Source of the DNA: JAFGJQ01 sp964586145
GTDB taxonomy: Bacteria; Planctomycetota; Phycisphaerae; UBA1845
Assembly: GCA_964586145.1 (NCBI GenBank)
Contig: CAZPHH010000095.1
Location: 1 to 17,611 of the forward strand
Direction: 5' to 3'
DNA length: 17,611 nucleotides
Below are positions 8,577-15,797 of the stretch, one piece after another. Made by a program: the position numbers and the translations under genes. Numbering within the stretch: the first letter of the stretch is position 1; each line of letters starts with the position of its first letter. A model generated the notes under the pieces. It made no database searches. It saw only the letters and a list, made by a program, of their open reading frames with translations, and was not told the origin of the DNA.

Positions 8577-9749
8577 TTTCGCGGAAAATCGGTATTCCGT
8601 CGTGTGCCGGTACACCTCGCCGGGCCGCAGAATGGTCGAGGGAAACTTCGGCTGGTTCGGCGAGTCGGGGAAATGCTGCGTCTCCAGGCAGAACCCCGTA
8701 CGGTGTTGATAGGCGTGCCCGCCCTTGCCGACGTTGCTGCCGTCCAGGAAATTGCCGCAGTAGAACTGGAGGCCCGGCTCGGTCGTCAGGATTTCCATGA
8801 AGCGGCCGCTCCGGGGCTCGTACACCGTGGCGGCCGGCTTCAGCGTGCCGTCCCAGCCCGAAAGCACCCAATTGTGGTCGTAGCCCAGGCCGAACTCGAT
8901 CTGCTGATGATCGGCGTTGACGCGCTTCCCGATTTCGGTCGGGGTGGTGAAGTCGAACGGCGTGTTCTCCACCGGCATCAGCTCGCCCGTGGGAATCAGC
9001 CCCTTGTCGACGGGCGTGATGTGCCGCGCGTCGATCATGAGTTCGTGGTCCAGAATCGTGCCGCTGTTGTGCCCGGCCAGGTTGAAGTAGCTGTGCTGCG
9101 TGAGATTGACCGGCGTGGCCTGGTCGGTCGTGGCCTCATACTCGATGCGCAACACGTTGCCGTCCGTCAGCCAGTAGTGGACCGTGACGTCCAGGTTTCC
9201 CGGATAGCCCTCCTCGCCGTCGGGGCTGAGGTAGTGAAGCCGCAGGCCGACCGCGCCGTTCTTCACGATGGCCTGCGCGTCCCAGACGACCTTGTCGAAC
9301 CCCACGTTGCCGCCGTGCAGATGACACGGAACGCCGCCCGGCTCATTGTTCGTCGCCAGCGTGCAGGTCTTCCCATCGAGCGTGAACTCACCGCCCGCGA
9401 TGCGGTTGCCGTAGCGGCCGATGAGGGCGCCGAAATACGGACTGGCTTTCAGGTAGTCCTCCATCCGATCGTACCCCAGCACGATGTCCGCGAATCGCTC
9501 GTTCCGGTCGGGCGCGGTGAGCGAGACGATGGTGCCGCCGTAATCGCTCACCTGCATCGTCATACCGCCGGCGCTCTTCAGGGTGAACAGGTGAACCGGC
9601 CGGCCGTCCGGCATCCGGCCCCACGGCTGCATGGCGGTCGACCGAATCAGCAACGGCTGCCCGGCCTCGCCAGCGCGGGGGGCGCAGCCCCCACCCGCCA
9701 GCGCCGCCATTGCGATTAGAGACAAAATGAGTTGCGATTTGCAGTACAT
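8574..9749 (-). CDS. galM: Aldose 1-epimerase (mutarotase), exported
   Basis: This 391-residue protein interconverts the alpha and beta anomers of galactose or glucose. Hallmark motifs are NRIAGGEFTLDG (115-126), HLHGG (143-147), the catalytic-acid region QHSYFNLAG with H219, and LETQHFPD with the general base E356. The N-terminus (1-22) is a signal sequence ending in GGGC at Cys22. This resembles a lipobox but lacks the usual Leu at -3, so the protein is either a lipoprotein or simply secreted. The ATG at 9749 follows AAAGGAC at workable spacing, with AAGGAG further up. It lies 87 bp after the symporter gene and 134 bp before the beta-galactosidase gene. Release of beta-galactose by the latter makes an exported mutarotase useful before uptake. 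Confidence 0.95.
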   Translation of the reverse strand: MYCKSQLILSLIAMAALAGGGCAPRAGEAGQPLLIRSTAMQPWGRMPDGRPVHLFTLKSAGGMTMQVSDYGGTIVSLTAPDRNERFADIVLGYDRMEDYLKASPYFGALIGRYGNRIAGGEFTLDGKTCTLATNNEPGGVPCHLHGGNVGFDKVVWDAQAIVKNGAVGLRLHYLSPDGEEGYPGNLDVTVHYWLTDGNVLRIEYEATTDQATPVNLTQHSYFNLAGHNSGTILDHELMIDARHITPVDKGLIPTGELMPVENTPFDFTTPTEIGKRVNADHQQIEFGLGYDHNWVLSGWDGTLKPAATVYEPRSGRFMEILTTEPGLQFYCGNFLDGSNVGKGGHAYQHRTGFCLETQHFPDSPNQPKFPSTILRPGEVYRHTTEYRFSAK

Positions 9750-9836
9750 GCTTGGGTCCTTTGCTCCTTGGACTCTGGATCGGATCTCCGGCGATACCTC
9801 ACAGCCCCAGGAGGGACGCCGCTCTCCGCCGGACGA

Positions 9837-11651
9837 TCAGCGGAACAGAATGTACAAGACCACCGTCAGCAGCAGAATCAGGGTGCCGTAGACGTAGGAC
9901 GACTTCGGCACCGTGACGTCCAGCTTTGACGTCGGATACACGATCGGCTCCGTCCGCGGCCGAACCCGGGTGATCACCAGCATCACCGCGACTAGAATCA
10001 GGAATATGATCGCCATGTGGTGCAGGAAAGACATCGCACAGAACTTGTACAGTGCCGCCGAAACCCCCGTGACAGTCGCCATCGACCCATCGGCCAGTTC
10101 CTGCACGACGCCCGGCGAACCGTCCGCCAGTCGATCGAGCTTATAGGAGTACACGCCCTCCCATATCCACTTGGGAATCCGCGAGGCGGCGTACAGGATC
10201 GGCCCCAGGATCAGGGCCGTCCGGCCGGCCAGCGCCGGGGCCCTGCGAAAGACCAGTCCAAACAGAAACGCCGCCACGATGCCCGGCGAGATGAACCCCC
10301 AGATCTCCTGGATGTAGTTGAAGACCCCCTCGAACTTCCCCGGAAGCGGCGAGATGAGGCACGCGCAGATCGCGATGACGGCCGTGGTGATCCGGCCGAT
10401 CGATATCTGCCGCCGGGGGGTCGCCTGCCGGTTCAGGTATTGCCGGTACACGTCGATGGTGAAGATCGTGGCGGCCGAGTTGATCCCGGAGTTGAACGTG
10501 CTCATCACGGCCCCGGCCAGGGCCGCCAGCATCACCCCGCGCAGCAACGGCGGCATGATCTGGGTGATCAGATGCGGGTACGCAATCTCGCCGGCCTTGG
10601 ACGCGTCTCCGCCGGCCTTCGCCAGGATCGCATCTCCAAAATGCTGAAAGGCGATGATGCCGGGGATCACGATGATGAACGGAATGAGCAGCTTCATCAG
10701 GCAGGCCAGGAAGATTCCCTTCTGCCCCTCCGCCAGCGACCTGGCCCCGAGCGTTCGCTGTGTGATGAACTGGTTCAGGCCCCAGTAGAACAGGTTGGGA
10801 ATCCATAGGCCGCCGATGAAGACGGCCACCCACGGCATCTCCGGGTCGTTCCAGGGCCGGATCACGCTCAACCGGTTGATCGTTTCCCCGGTCTGCGGGT
10901 CCACGCTGACGGCTTTCTCCCGCAAGACGTGCCAGCCGTCGACCAGGCTGCCGCCGCTCACGCCCCCGGCCCCCAGCAGCTCGCCGCCGCCGAGCAGCTT
11001 GAGTCCGAAGAACAGGCAGATCGCTCCGCCCAGCAGCAGGCCCGCTCCCTGGATCAGGTCAGACCACACCACCGCCTTCAGGCCCCCGTAAATCGTGTAG
11101 ATCGCCGCCACAATCCCGATGAACCACGCCCCGCCCACGATGGCCCAGAACTGTGCGTCCTCCGGCGTCATACCGCGGGACTCCAACATCTCGGAGAAGC
11201 CGAACACGCCGTCCAGGCCCCGAGACCCGCTGTACAGCACGGTGGCCAGCAGAGCGAACACGTACCCGGCGAGCAGATAGACCGCCATGATGGTCCGGGT
11301 GGTGCGGTCGTAGCGGTACTCCAGATACTCCGGCATCGTGTAGATGCCCGCCCGGAGGAACCTCGGCAGAAGCCACCACGCCACGAACACCAGGGTGGCA
11401 GCCGCCATCCATTCGTAGCTCGCGATGGCCAGCCCCACCTGGGTGAAGGCCCGCCCGGCCATTCCCACAAAGTGCTCCGTGGAGATATTGGAGGCGATGA
11501 GCGAGAAGCCAATCAACCACCACGTGAGCTTCCGGCCGGCCAGGAAGTAATCCTCCTCGGATTTCTCCCTGCGTGAGACGTAGAGCGAAATCGCCACCAC
11601 GGCCACGATAAAGGCCAGGAACGTCACGATGTCGAACGGGGACAGCGTCAA
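9837..11651 (-). CDS. SSS-family sodium/sugar symporter (SGLT-like), TTG start
   Basis: This 604-residue polytopic inner-membrane protein, with about 14 hydrophobic segments, imports a sugar together with sodium. SGLT/vSGLT-type motifs are SNISTEHFVGMAG in TM1 (54-66), MPEYLEYRY (106-114), GGLKAVVWSDLIQ (189-201), NQFITQRTLGARS (293-305) and the Na2-site helix region NSGINSAATIFTIDVY (387-402). The start codon is TTG at 11651, chosen because AAGGAGG stands exactly 7 nt upstream and the protein begins directly with a hydrophobic helix. It is the promoter-proximal gene of the galM-lacZ cluster, so galactose or glucose released from a beta-galactoside is the likely cargo; the exact substrate cannot be read from sequence. 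Confidence 0.94.
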   Translation of the reverse strand: MTLSPFDIVTFLAFIVAVVAISLYVSRREKSEEDYFLAGRKLTWWLIGFSLIASNISTEHFVGMAGRAFTQVGLAIASYEWMAAATLVFVAWWLLPRFLRAGIYTMPEYLEYRYDRTTRTIMAVYLLAGYVFALLATVLYSGSRGLDGVFGFSEMLESRGMTPEDAQFWAIVGGAWFIGIVAAIYTIYGGLKAVVWSDLIQGAGLLLGGAICLFFGLKLLGGGELLGAGGVSGGSLVDGWHVLREKAVSVDPQTGETINRLSVIRPWNDPEMPWVAVFIGGLWIPNLFYWGLNQFITQRTLGARSLAEGQKGIFLACLMKLLIPFIIVIPGIIAFQHFGDAILAKAGGDASKAGEIAYPHLITQIMPPLLRGVMLAALAGAVMSTFNSGINSAATIFTIDVYRQYLNRQATPRRQISIGRITTAVIAICACLISPLPGKFEGVFNYIQEIWGFISPGIVAAFLFGLVFRRAPALAGRTALILGPILYAASRIPKWIWEGVYSYKLDRLADGSPGVVQELADGSMATVTGVSAALYKFCAMSFLHHMAIIFLILVAVMLVITRVRPRTEPIVYPTSKLDVTVPKSSYVYGTLILLLTVVLYILFR

Positions 11652-11778
11652 CGAATTCCCTCCTTGTTACCGGCGCCCGGCAGGGCACCGCCGATCGGAC
11701 CGGAATGCCTGAGAGACTGTACGCCGTGAATGGGCGCCAAGCCACGTTACCGCGCCGCGTGGCCGCCGTCAGGCTCTC

Positions 11779-11807
11779 AATAGACCGCTTCTCCCCCCAT
11801 GCGTCAA
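11779..11807 (-). promoter_or_regulatory. Sigma70-like promoter candidate for the symporter operon
   Basis: On the minus strand TTGACG (11807-11802) is followed after 17 bp by TCTATT (11784-11779), matching the consensus at 5/6 and 4/6 positions. The leader to the TTG start would be about 120 nt. Apart from this and the divergent promoter at 11845-11873, the 301-bp gap 11652-11952 shows nothing I can name. Confidence 0.35.
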
Positions 11808-11844
11808 GATCGCAGGTGCATGCGGCCGAAAGGGCCGTGTCGCC

Positions 11845-11873
11845 TTGCGGGCGCCTTCGCCCACAGATAGAAT
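11845..11873 (+). promoter_or_regulatory. Sigma70-like promoter candidate for the histone gene
   Basis: TTGCGG (11845-11850) and TAGAAT (11868-11873) are separated by 17 bp. The -10 element matches the consensus at 5/6 positions and the -35 at 3/6. The spacer contains a small palindrome (GGGCG-CCTT-CGCCC) that could be a protein-binding or hairpin site. A start near 11880 would give a leader of about 73 nt. Confidence 0.4.
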
Positions 11874-11952
11874 CCGCAGTCGATCGGACGGATGGCCCGT
11901 CCCATCACGCGTCATGGATTGATGTCAACCGCAAACAAGGAGTCTGATTCCG

Positions 11953-12174
11953 ATGGCCAGAAAGAAAGCGAAGAAGACCGGCACGACGAAGGGCAAGAAG
12001 AAAGACGTCCTGATCGTCGCCAGCAAGGTGAAGGCCTACATGCACAGCAAGAACATGAATACGTCCGCGGAGGCGATCGGCTGCCTCTCCCAGCAGGTCT
12101 ACAATCTGCTGGATGCCGCCGTCGAACGCACCAAGGCCAACGGCCGCAAGACGGTCAAGCCCCAGGACATCTGA
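11953..12174 (+). CDS. Bacterial histone-fold protein with Lys-rich N-terminal tail
   Basis: This is a 73-residue DNA-binding candidate. Residues 1-17 form a basic tail with nine Lys/Arg and no acidic residue. Residues of about 18-72 match a single histone fold: helix 1 (VLIVASKVKAYM), loop with NMNTS, long helix 2 (about 37-63, ending ERTKANG), then loop 2, GRKTVKPQD (64-72). That loop closely resembles the archaeal histone signature GRKTIKAED. It keeps R65, K66 and T67 (DNA-contacting in archaeal histones) and D72, the partner of the R-D clamp. The chain stops where helix 3 would begin, so helix 3 is nearly absent. Bacterial homologues are known in Bdellovibrio (Bd0055) and Leptospira. AAGGAG lies 10 nt before the ATG. 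It is monocistronic and converges on a minus-strand gene. Dimerisation and the DNA-binding mode are inferred. Confidence 0.85.
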   Translation: MARKKAKKTGTTKGKKKDVLIVASKVKAYMHSKNMNTSAEAIGCLSQQVYNLLDAAVERTKANGRKTVKPQDI

Positions 12175-12253
12175 CGCAAAAGCGCCGCGGATCGGCGGAT
12201 CGACGGGCCCGGTTCGGCCTTCCCTCGATCCGTCCGGTGCGCGACCCCGAACC

Positions 12254-12283
12254 CGGGCAGGTGAGCGCCGTCTCACCTGCCCG
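12254..12283. terminator. Strong stem-loop between convergent genes
   Basis: CGGGCAGGTGAG pairs perfectly over 12 bp with CTCACCTGCCCG around a 6-nt loop. It lies 79 nt past the histone gene stop and overlaps the stop and last codons of the minus-strand gene ending at 12273. It could terminate both transcripts. No T-run is present on either side. Confidence 0.6.
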
Positions 12284-12734
12284 TGCCGCTTCGGGCGGAT
12301 CGGAAGACGTCGTTGCCCGGCCGCGCAGGACGCTTGCAGGTCGGGCAGTGTATGGAATCGGCCACCGCCTGCCATTCCCCTTTTCCGTAACGGACCTCGG
12401 AAAGACAGCTCAACCCCATCACGTCCCGACGGTATCGGACGTAGCATTCGAACGCACCGTGCTCGGGACAGTTGTAACGCTGAACGATGTCCGCGCTGTG
12501 TGTTCCGTCGTCGCACGGACGCGGCCCGTACGCACCGGGCGCCTGGAACCGGACCCCCGTGTCGCATTCCCACGTGACCGTCACGTCGGTAATCGTCCGC
12601 TGAACCCCCACCTGCGTCGCATCACGCCGATACACCCGCCAGCCGGCGTACGTCACGCATGCCACCGCTGCCGCAGCGATCAGGCTCAGCACGGCCGTGC
12701 GACGCTGGGAACTGCCCTGACGAACCCTCACCAT
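12273..12734 (-). CDS. Cys-rich single-pass membrane protein, pseudopilin-associated
   Basis: No known family was recognised. In the 153-residue version there is a short basic N-terminus, one hydrophobic helix (about residues 13-33) and an extracytoplasmic domain of about 115 residues. The Cys pattern includes WEC, RPC, CPEHG, FEC and CPTC, and it reads like a decayed series of zinc-ribbon or rubredoxin-like knuckles. The frame is open to an ATG at 12830 (185 residues), whose extra N-terminus is Arg/Glu-rich. Neither start has a clear Shine-Dalgarno. I chose the ATG at 12734 because it gives a compact basic anchor, with low certainty. The gene follows the pseudopilin gene on the same strand, so they may be co-transcribed. 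A small Cys-rich protein beside a prepilin gene is a recurring arrangement in planctomycetes as far as I recall; its role is unknown. Confidence 0.68.
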   Translation of the reverse strand: MVRVRQGSSQRRTAVLSLIAAAAVACVTYAGWRVYRRDATQVGVQRTITDVTVTWECDTGVRFQAPGAYGPRPCDDGTHSADIVQRYNCPEHGAFECYVRYRRDVMGLSCLSEVRYGKGEWQAVADSIHCPTCKRPARPGNDVFRSARSGTGR

Positions 12735-12901
12735 CGGACTGATCCGAACCCCGTCCGCTCCGCACCGGCGGCGACGGAAGAACTCCCTGGAACGGCTCTC
12801 ACTTGCCGCCCGCTCCCCCTCTGTCCCCATCGCAGCGCGCGCAACAAACGCGCATGCACAAACGCACCAGAATCATACCGTCATCGTGTGCCTGGAACCA
12901 G

Positions 12902-13726
12902 CTAGGGCTGCGGAACCGGCCCCGTCCACCAGTACGTGCCCGCGTGGGCAAAGCTGTAGTGCGGCACGTGCAACTCGGTGCAAAGCGGACAGTCCCCCGC
13001 AGCGCACGTCGCGTAATACGTCGATATCGTGCGGCCCATCAGATCCAACGTGGGGACGCGACGCAAGCTGCCGCCCACCGTCACGGCGTTGATCGCGCCG
13101 GAATGACGCGACGTCAACCACGGAAGTACAACCTCGGAACTCCCCTCGCTGAAGCTGTCATCCCAGGGAAGCCGGCCGGTTGTGCGGTGCGCCACCCACG
13201 GCCCGATGTTCGGACCCGCCGCCGAATAGGTCGCATCCGGACCCACGTCCGCAATGAGCAACGTATCCATCGGCCGACGGGGCTGTCGACGATCCAGGTT
13301 CGCCAGGAAACCCTGCGGGCTCGACTGCAAGAAGTCACTCAACCCGTAGCTGCTGCCCGAGAGGTGCGCGAAATCCGTCAGCCCCGGCTGCATCGGATCC
13401 GCCGGGCAACGCACCAAACCCGGATCGTGAAGATAGTGCGGATACAACTTGCCGAACCAACTGTCCGGCGTGCCCGGCCCGCCGGGAAGATCGCTGATCG
13501 GAATCCACCCGTCATGATCCAGACGATATACCTGCAGCGACTGGTAGACTTCCTTCAGGTTGTGCAGGCAGACCGTGTCTTCCGCCTGACGAATCGCTCG
13601 GCCCAGCGAAGGCACCAGAATGCTCAACAGAACGGTAATCAGCACGACGACCACCAGCAGTTCAAGCAGGGTGAACGCCGCTGACTGGTCACCACTGGTT
13701 TTGACGAGAGCACGCATGTTGCCCAT
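12902..13726 (-). CDS. Type II pseudopilin-like protein with prepilin N-terminal cleavage/methylation domain
   Basis: This 274-residue protein starts with a 17-residue leader. The prepilin motif A|FTLLELLVVVVLITVLL follows, with Glu at +5 after cleavage (E22), and then the hydrophobic helix (18-40). The residue before the cleavage site is Ala (A17), not the usual Gly. The C-terminal half resembles the planctomycete H-X9-DG prepilin families. Their signature is present but altered: RHSGAINAVTVGGSLR has GG where DG is expected. The start is the ATG at 13726, with GGCGGA about 4 nt upstream; an ATG three codons in (13717) is an alternative. It probably assembles in a pseudopilus or is surface-exposed after processing by a prepilin peptidase. 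The Cys-rich membrane protein gene lies downstream. Confidence 0.88.
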   Translation of the reverse strand: MGNMRALVKTSGDQSAAFTLLELLVVVVLITVLLSILVPSLGRAIRQAEDTVCLHNLKEVYQSLQVYRLDHDGWIPISDLPGGPGTPDSWFGKLYPHYLHDPGLVRCPADPMQPGLTDFAHLSGSSYGLSDFLQSSPQGFLANLDRRQPRRPMDTLLIADVGPDATYSAAGPNIGPWVAHRTTGRLPWDDSFSEGSSEVVLPWLTSRHSGAINAVTVGGSLRRVPTLDLMGRTISTYYATCAAGDCPLCTELHVPHYSFAHAGTYWWTGPVPQP

Positions 13727-13761
13727 TCGTCCGCCTCTGGTTGCCGCCTCCCCTACATAAA

Positions 13762-13788
13762 ATTACATCGGAACCCCGCACCATGCAA
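13762..13788 (-). promoter_or_regulatory. Weak promoter candidate for the pseudopilin gene
   Basis: On the minus strand TGTAAT (13767-13762, 5/6 to consensus) has TTGCAT (13788-13783, 3/6) upstream at a short 15-bp spacing. It sits in an AT-richer patch of the 265-bp divergent intergenic region. Confidence 0.25.
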
Positions 13789-13862
13789 GGCTTAACTAAG
13801 ATTGTTCCACATTCCATTCATCGACAGACAGCACCCCAAACCAACCGTCAATCCCCACCCCA

Positions 13863-13885
13863 CATGTCACAATCCCTGTGAAATG
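13863..13885 (+). promoter_or_regulatory. Operator-like inverted repeat
   Basis: CATGTCACA and TGTGAAATG are 9-bp arms matching at 8 of 9 positions around a 5-bp centre (ATCCC). The right arm overlaps the -35 region of the promoter candidate at 13876-13905. This geometry suits a dimeric repressor, though no regulator gene is present in the window. Confidence 0.4.
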
Positions 13886-13905
13886 AACCCCTTATGCGGT
13901 ATAAT
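13876..13905 (+). promoter_or_regulatory. Promoter candidate for the radical SAM gene
   Basis: A perfect TATAAT (13900-13905) lies 18 bp after CTGTGA (13876-13881), which matches the -35 consensus at only 3/6 positions. A weak -35 overlapped by an inverted repeat suggests regulation. The leader to the ATG at 13992 would be about 80 nt. Confidence 0.45.
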
Positions 13906-13991
13906 CCTCTCGGGCCGGATGGGTGATAATCGGTTCGCCCGGTTCCATGGACTCTCATTGAGAGCCCAACAATTCCAGTGAGACTGACTTA

Positions 13992-15797
13992 ATGGCTGAC
14001 CTTCGCCAACGCATCAGTACGGAGTTGCTCCCCTGCGTCCTGCAACCCGCCCAGTACATCGGCGGTGAGATCAACCAGCTCGTCCACGAAGGTGACTGGG
14101 AACGGGCGGCCGTCCGGGTCGTACTGGCGTTCCCCGACACCTACACCCTGGGAATGAGCCACCTGGGCTGCCAGGTCCTGTATTGGGCGTGCAATGGGAT
14201 GCCAGGGGTTGTCGCCGAACGAACCTACTGCCCGCAGCCGGATGCCGAGGCCCGTATGAGAGCACGGCAGATCCCGCTTTTCACCTGGGATACCCGCCAG
14301 CCCGTGAAAGACGCACACATCCTGGGCATCTCGCTTCAATACGAAATGCTCTATACCAACGTGCTGATGCTGCTGGACCTGGCCGGCATCCCCCGGCGGG
14401 CACAGGATCGCGACGAGTCTCACCCCCTCGTCATCGGCGGCGGGCCCCAGGCCGACAACCCCGAACCCGTGGCGCCGTTCTTCGACCTGATCGTCAACGG
14501 CGACGGCGAAATCGCCATCATCAGCATCGCGGAGAAGTTTCGCGAACTGAAACGGGCGGGAGCCACACGCGAGGAAATCGTACGCGCCCTGGCCCTTTGC
14601 TTCCCCTGGCTCTATGCCCCGTCCCTCTACGAGGTGCGGTATGACCCGGACGGCACCGTGGCGGCCATCCAACCCACCATCGCAGGCCTGCCCAGCCGAA
14701 TCCTCCGCTGCCAGACCCCTGACTTCGAGCGGGCAACCGTCCCCACCCGACCGCTCGTGCCCCACGTGCAGGCCGTCCACGAACGAGTATCCATCGAGAT
14801 CATGCGCGGCTGCCCTCAACGGTGCCGGTTCTGCCACGCAGGACACACCAAGCGACCGTTGCGATGGCGGAGCGTGGACCGCATTCTCAGTATTGCGGAG
14901 CAGGCGTGGCGGGCCACGGGATTCGACGAGATCGGGCTCCTTTCGCTCTCTACGGCCGACTACCCCCACCTGCGCGCATTGGCCGATCGCGTCGAAGCCC
15001 AATTCGCGCACCGCCACGTGAGCATCTCCGTCCCCTCGCTACGGGTCGACCGAATGCTCGAAAACGTGCCGCTGATGGTCCGATCTGTCCGCAAAAGCGG
15101 CCTGACCATCGCCGTCGAAGCCGCCCACGACGACATGCGAGCGGCAATCCTCAAGAAGGTGTCGGACGGACGCCTGTTGGACGGCGTGCGCTCGGCGTAT
15201 CAGGCAGGCTGGCGAAGCGTAAAGCTATACTTCATGGCCGGCTTCCCCGGCGAGCGACCGGAGGACATCGACGGCATCTGGGATCTCAGCGAGGCCGTCA
15301 GCAATGTGCGACGGGAACTCTGCGGCCGCCCGGCGAAGGTCACCGCGTCCATCGGCTGGCTGGTACCCAAGCCCCACACCCCATTGCAGTATGCCCCCCA
15401 GGCCAGGCCGGAATACTTCGAGGAAGTCCGGCACCGCCTGCGATCGCTCGGCCGGCGTAACAAATCAGTCAGACTCAGCATGCCGCGCATCGACCGATCC
15501 ATCCTGGAGGCGGTCTTCTCGCGCGGCGATCGTCGACTGGCCGACGTGATCGAAACCGCCTGGCGGCTCGGCGCTCGCTTCGACGGGTGGGATGAGCATT
15601 TCAAGTCGGAACTGTGGGATCAGGCCTTCGACCGGCACGGACTGGACAAGGCCTGGTATGCGCACCGCGAGCGTCCGGCCACCGAGGTGCTGCCCTGGTC
15701 ACACCTCGCCGGCACACGCCGGGGCGATGACTACCTGTACTCGCAGTATCAGGCCGAGTTGGCTGCGTTGGGGTTGGCCACCGCGCTGCGGGGCTAG
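13992..15797 (+). CDS. B12-binding-like radical SAM protein, TIGR03960 family
   Basis: This 601-residue protein has the family's N-terminal signature (YIGGEINQLVHEGDWERA, about 22-39) and ALAFPDTY-like cobalamin-binding-fold segment (VVLAFPDTYTLGMSHLG, 43-59). The GGGPQADNPEPVAPFFD and VNGDGE stretch (149-173) follows. The radical SAM cluster motif CPQRCRFC supplies C274, C278 and C281, which bind a 4Fe-4S cluster that cleaves S-adenosylmethionine. No DxHxxG cobalamin-ligand motif is evident in the N-terminal domain. The reaction of this family is not established. Family members are often next to, or fused with, a DUF2344 (TIGR03936) partner; none is in this window, as the next gene is convergent. 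The start is supported by domain alignment and there is only a weak Shine-Dalgarno. Its TAG overlaps the opposing TAG in CTAG. Confidence 0.9.
   Translation: MADLRQRISTELLPCVLQPAQYIGGEINQLVHEGDWERAAVRVVLAFPDTYTLGMSHLGCQVLYWACNGMPGVVAERTYCPQPDAEARMRARQIPLFTWDTRQPVKDAHILGISLQYEMLYTNVLMLLDLAGIPRRAQDRDESHPLVIGGGPQADNPEPVAPFFDLIVNGDGEIAIISIAEKFRELKRAGATREEIVRALALCFPWLYAPSLYEVRYDPDGTVAAIQPTIAGLPSRILRCQTPDFERATVPTRPLVPHVQAVHERVSIEIMRGCPQRCRFCHAGHTKRPLRWRSVDRILSIAEQAWRATGFDEIGLLSLSTADYPHLRALADRVEAQFAHRHVSISVPSLRVDRMLENVPLMVRSVRKSGLTIAVEAAHDDMRAAILKKVSDGRLLDGVRSAYQAGWRSVKLYFMAGFPGERPEDIDGIWDLSEAVSNVRRELCGRPAKVTASIGWLVPKPHTPLQYAPQARPEYFEEVRHRLRSLGRRNKSVRLSMPRIDRSILEAVFSRGDRRLADVIETAWRLGARFDGWDEHFKSELWDQAFDRHGLDKAWYAHRERPATEVLPWSHLAGTRRGDDYLYSQYQAELAALGLATALRG

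Noticed and set aside
8440..8871. N-terminal extension of the beta-galactosidase by 144 residues
   Set aside because: The extension overlaps the 3' part of galM in another frame, looks like shadow sequence, and precedes a clear signal peptide with its own Shine-Dalgarno at 8439.
8415..9719. A 434-codon open frame on the plus strand opposite galM
   Set aside because: It mirrors the galM reading frame; the protein is compositionally biased and has no motif.
11652..11952. Possible small RNA or riboswitch in the 301-bp divergent gap
   Set aside because: Only two promoter candidates and a small palindrome are visible; no conserved riboswitch core or strong structure was recognised.
11892..12905. 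A 337-codon plus-strand frame spanning the histone gene and the Cys-rich gene
   Set aside because: It overlaps the histone gene in another frame and runs antisense to the Cys-rich protein; its composition is typical of a random GC-rich frame.
13989..15017. A 342-codon minus-strand frame opposite the radical SAM gene
   Set aside because: It is antisense to a protein with an intact CPQRCRFC cluster motif and has no family features of its own.
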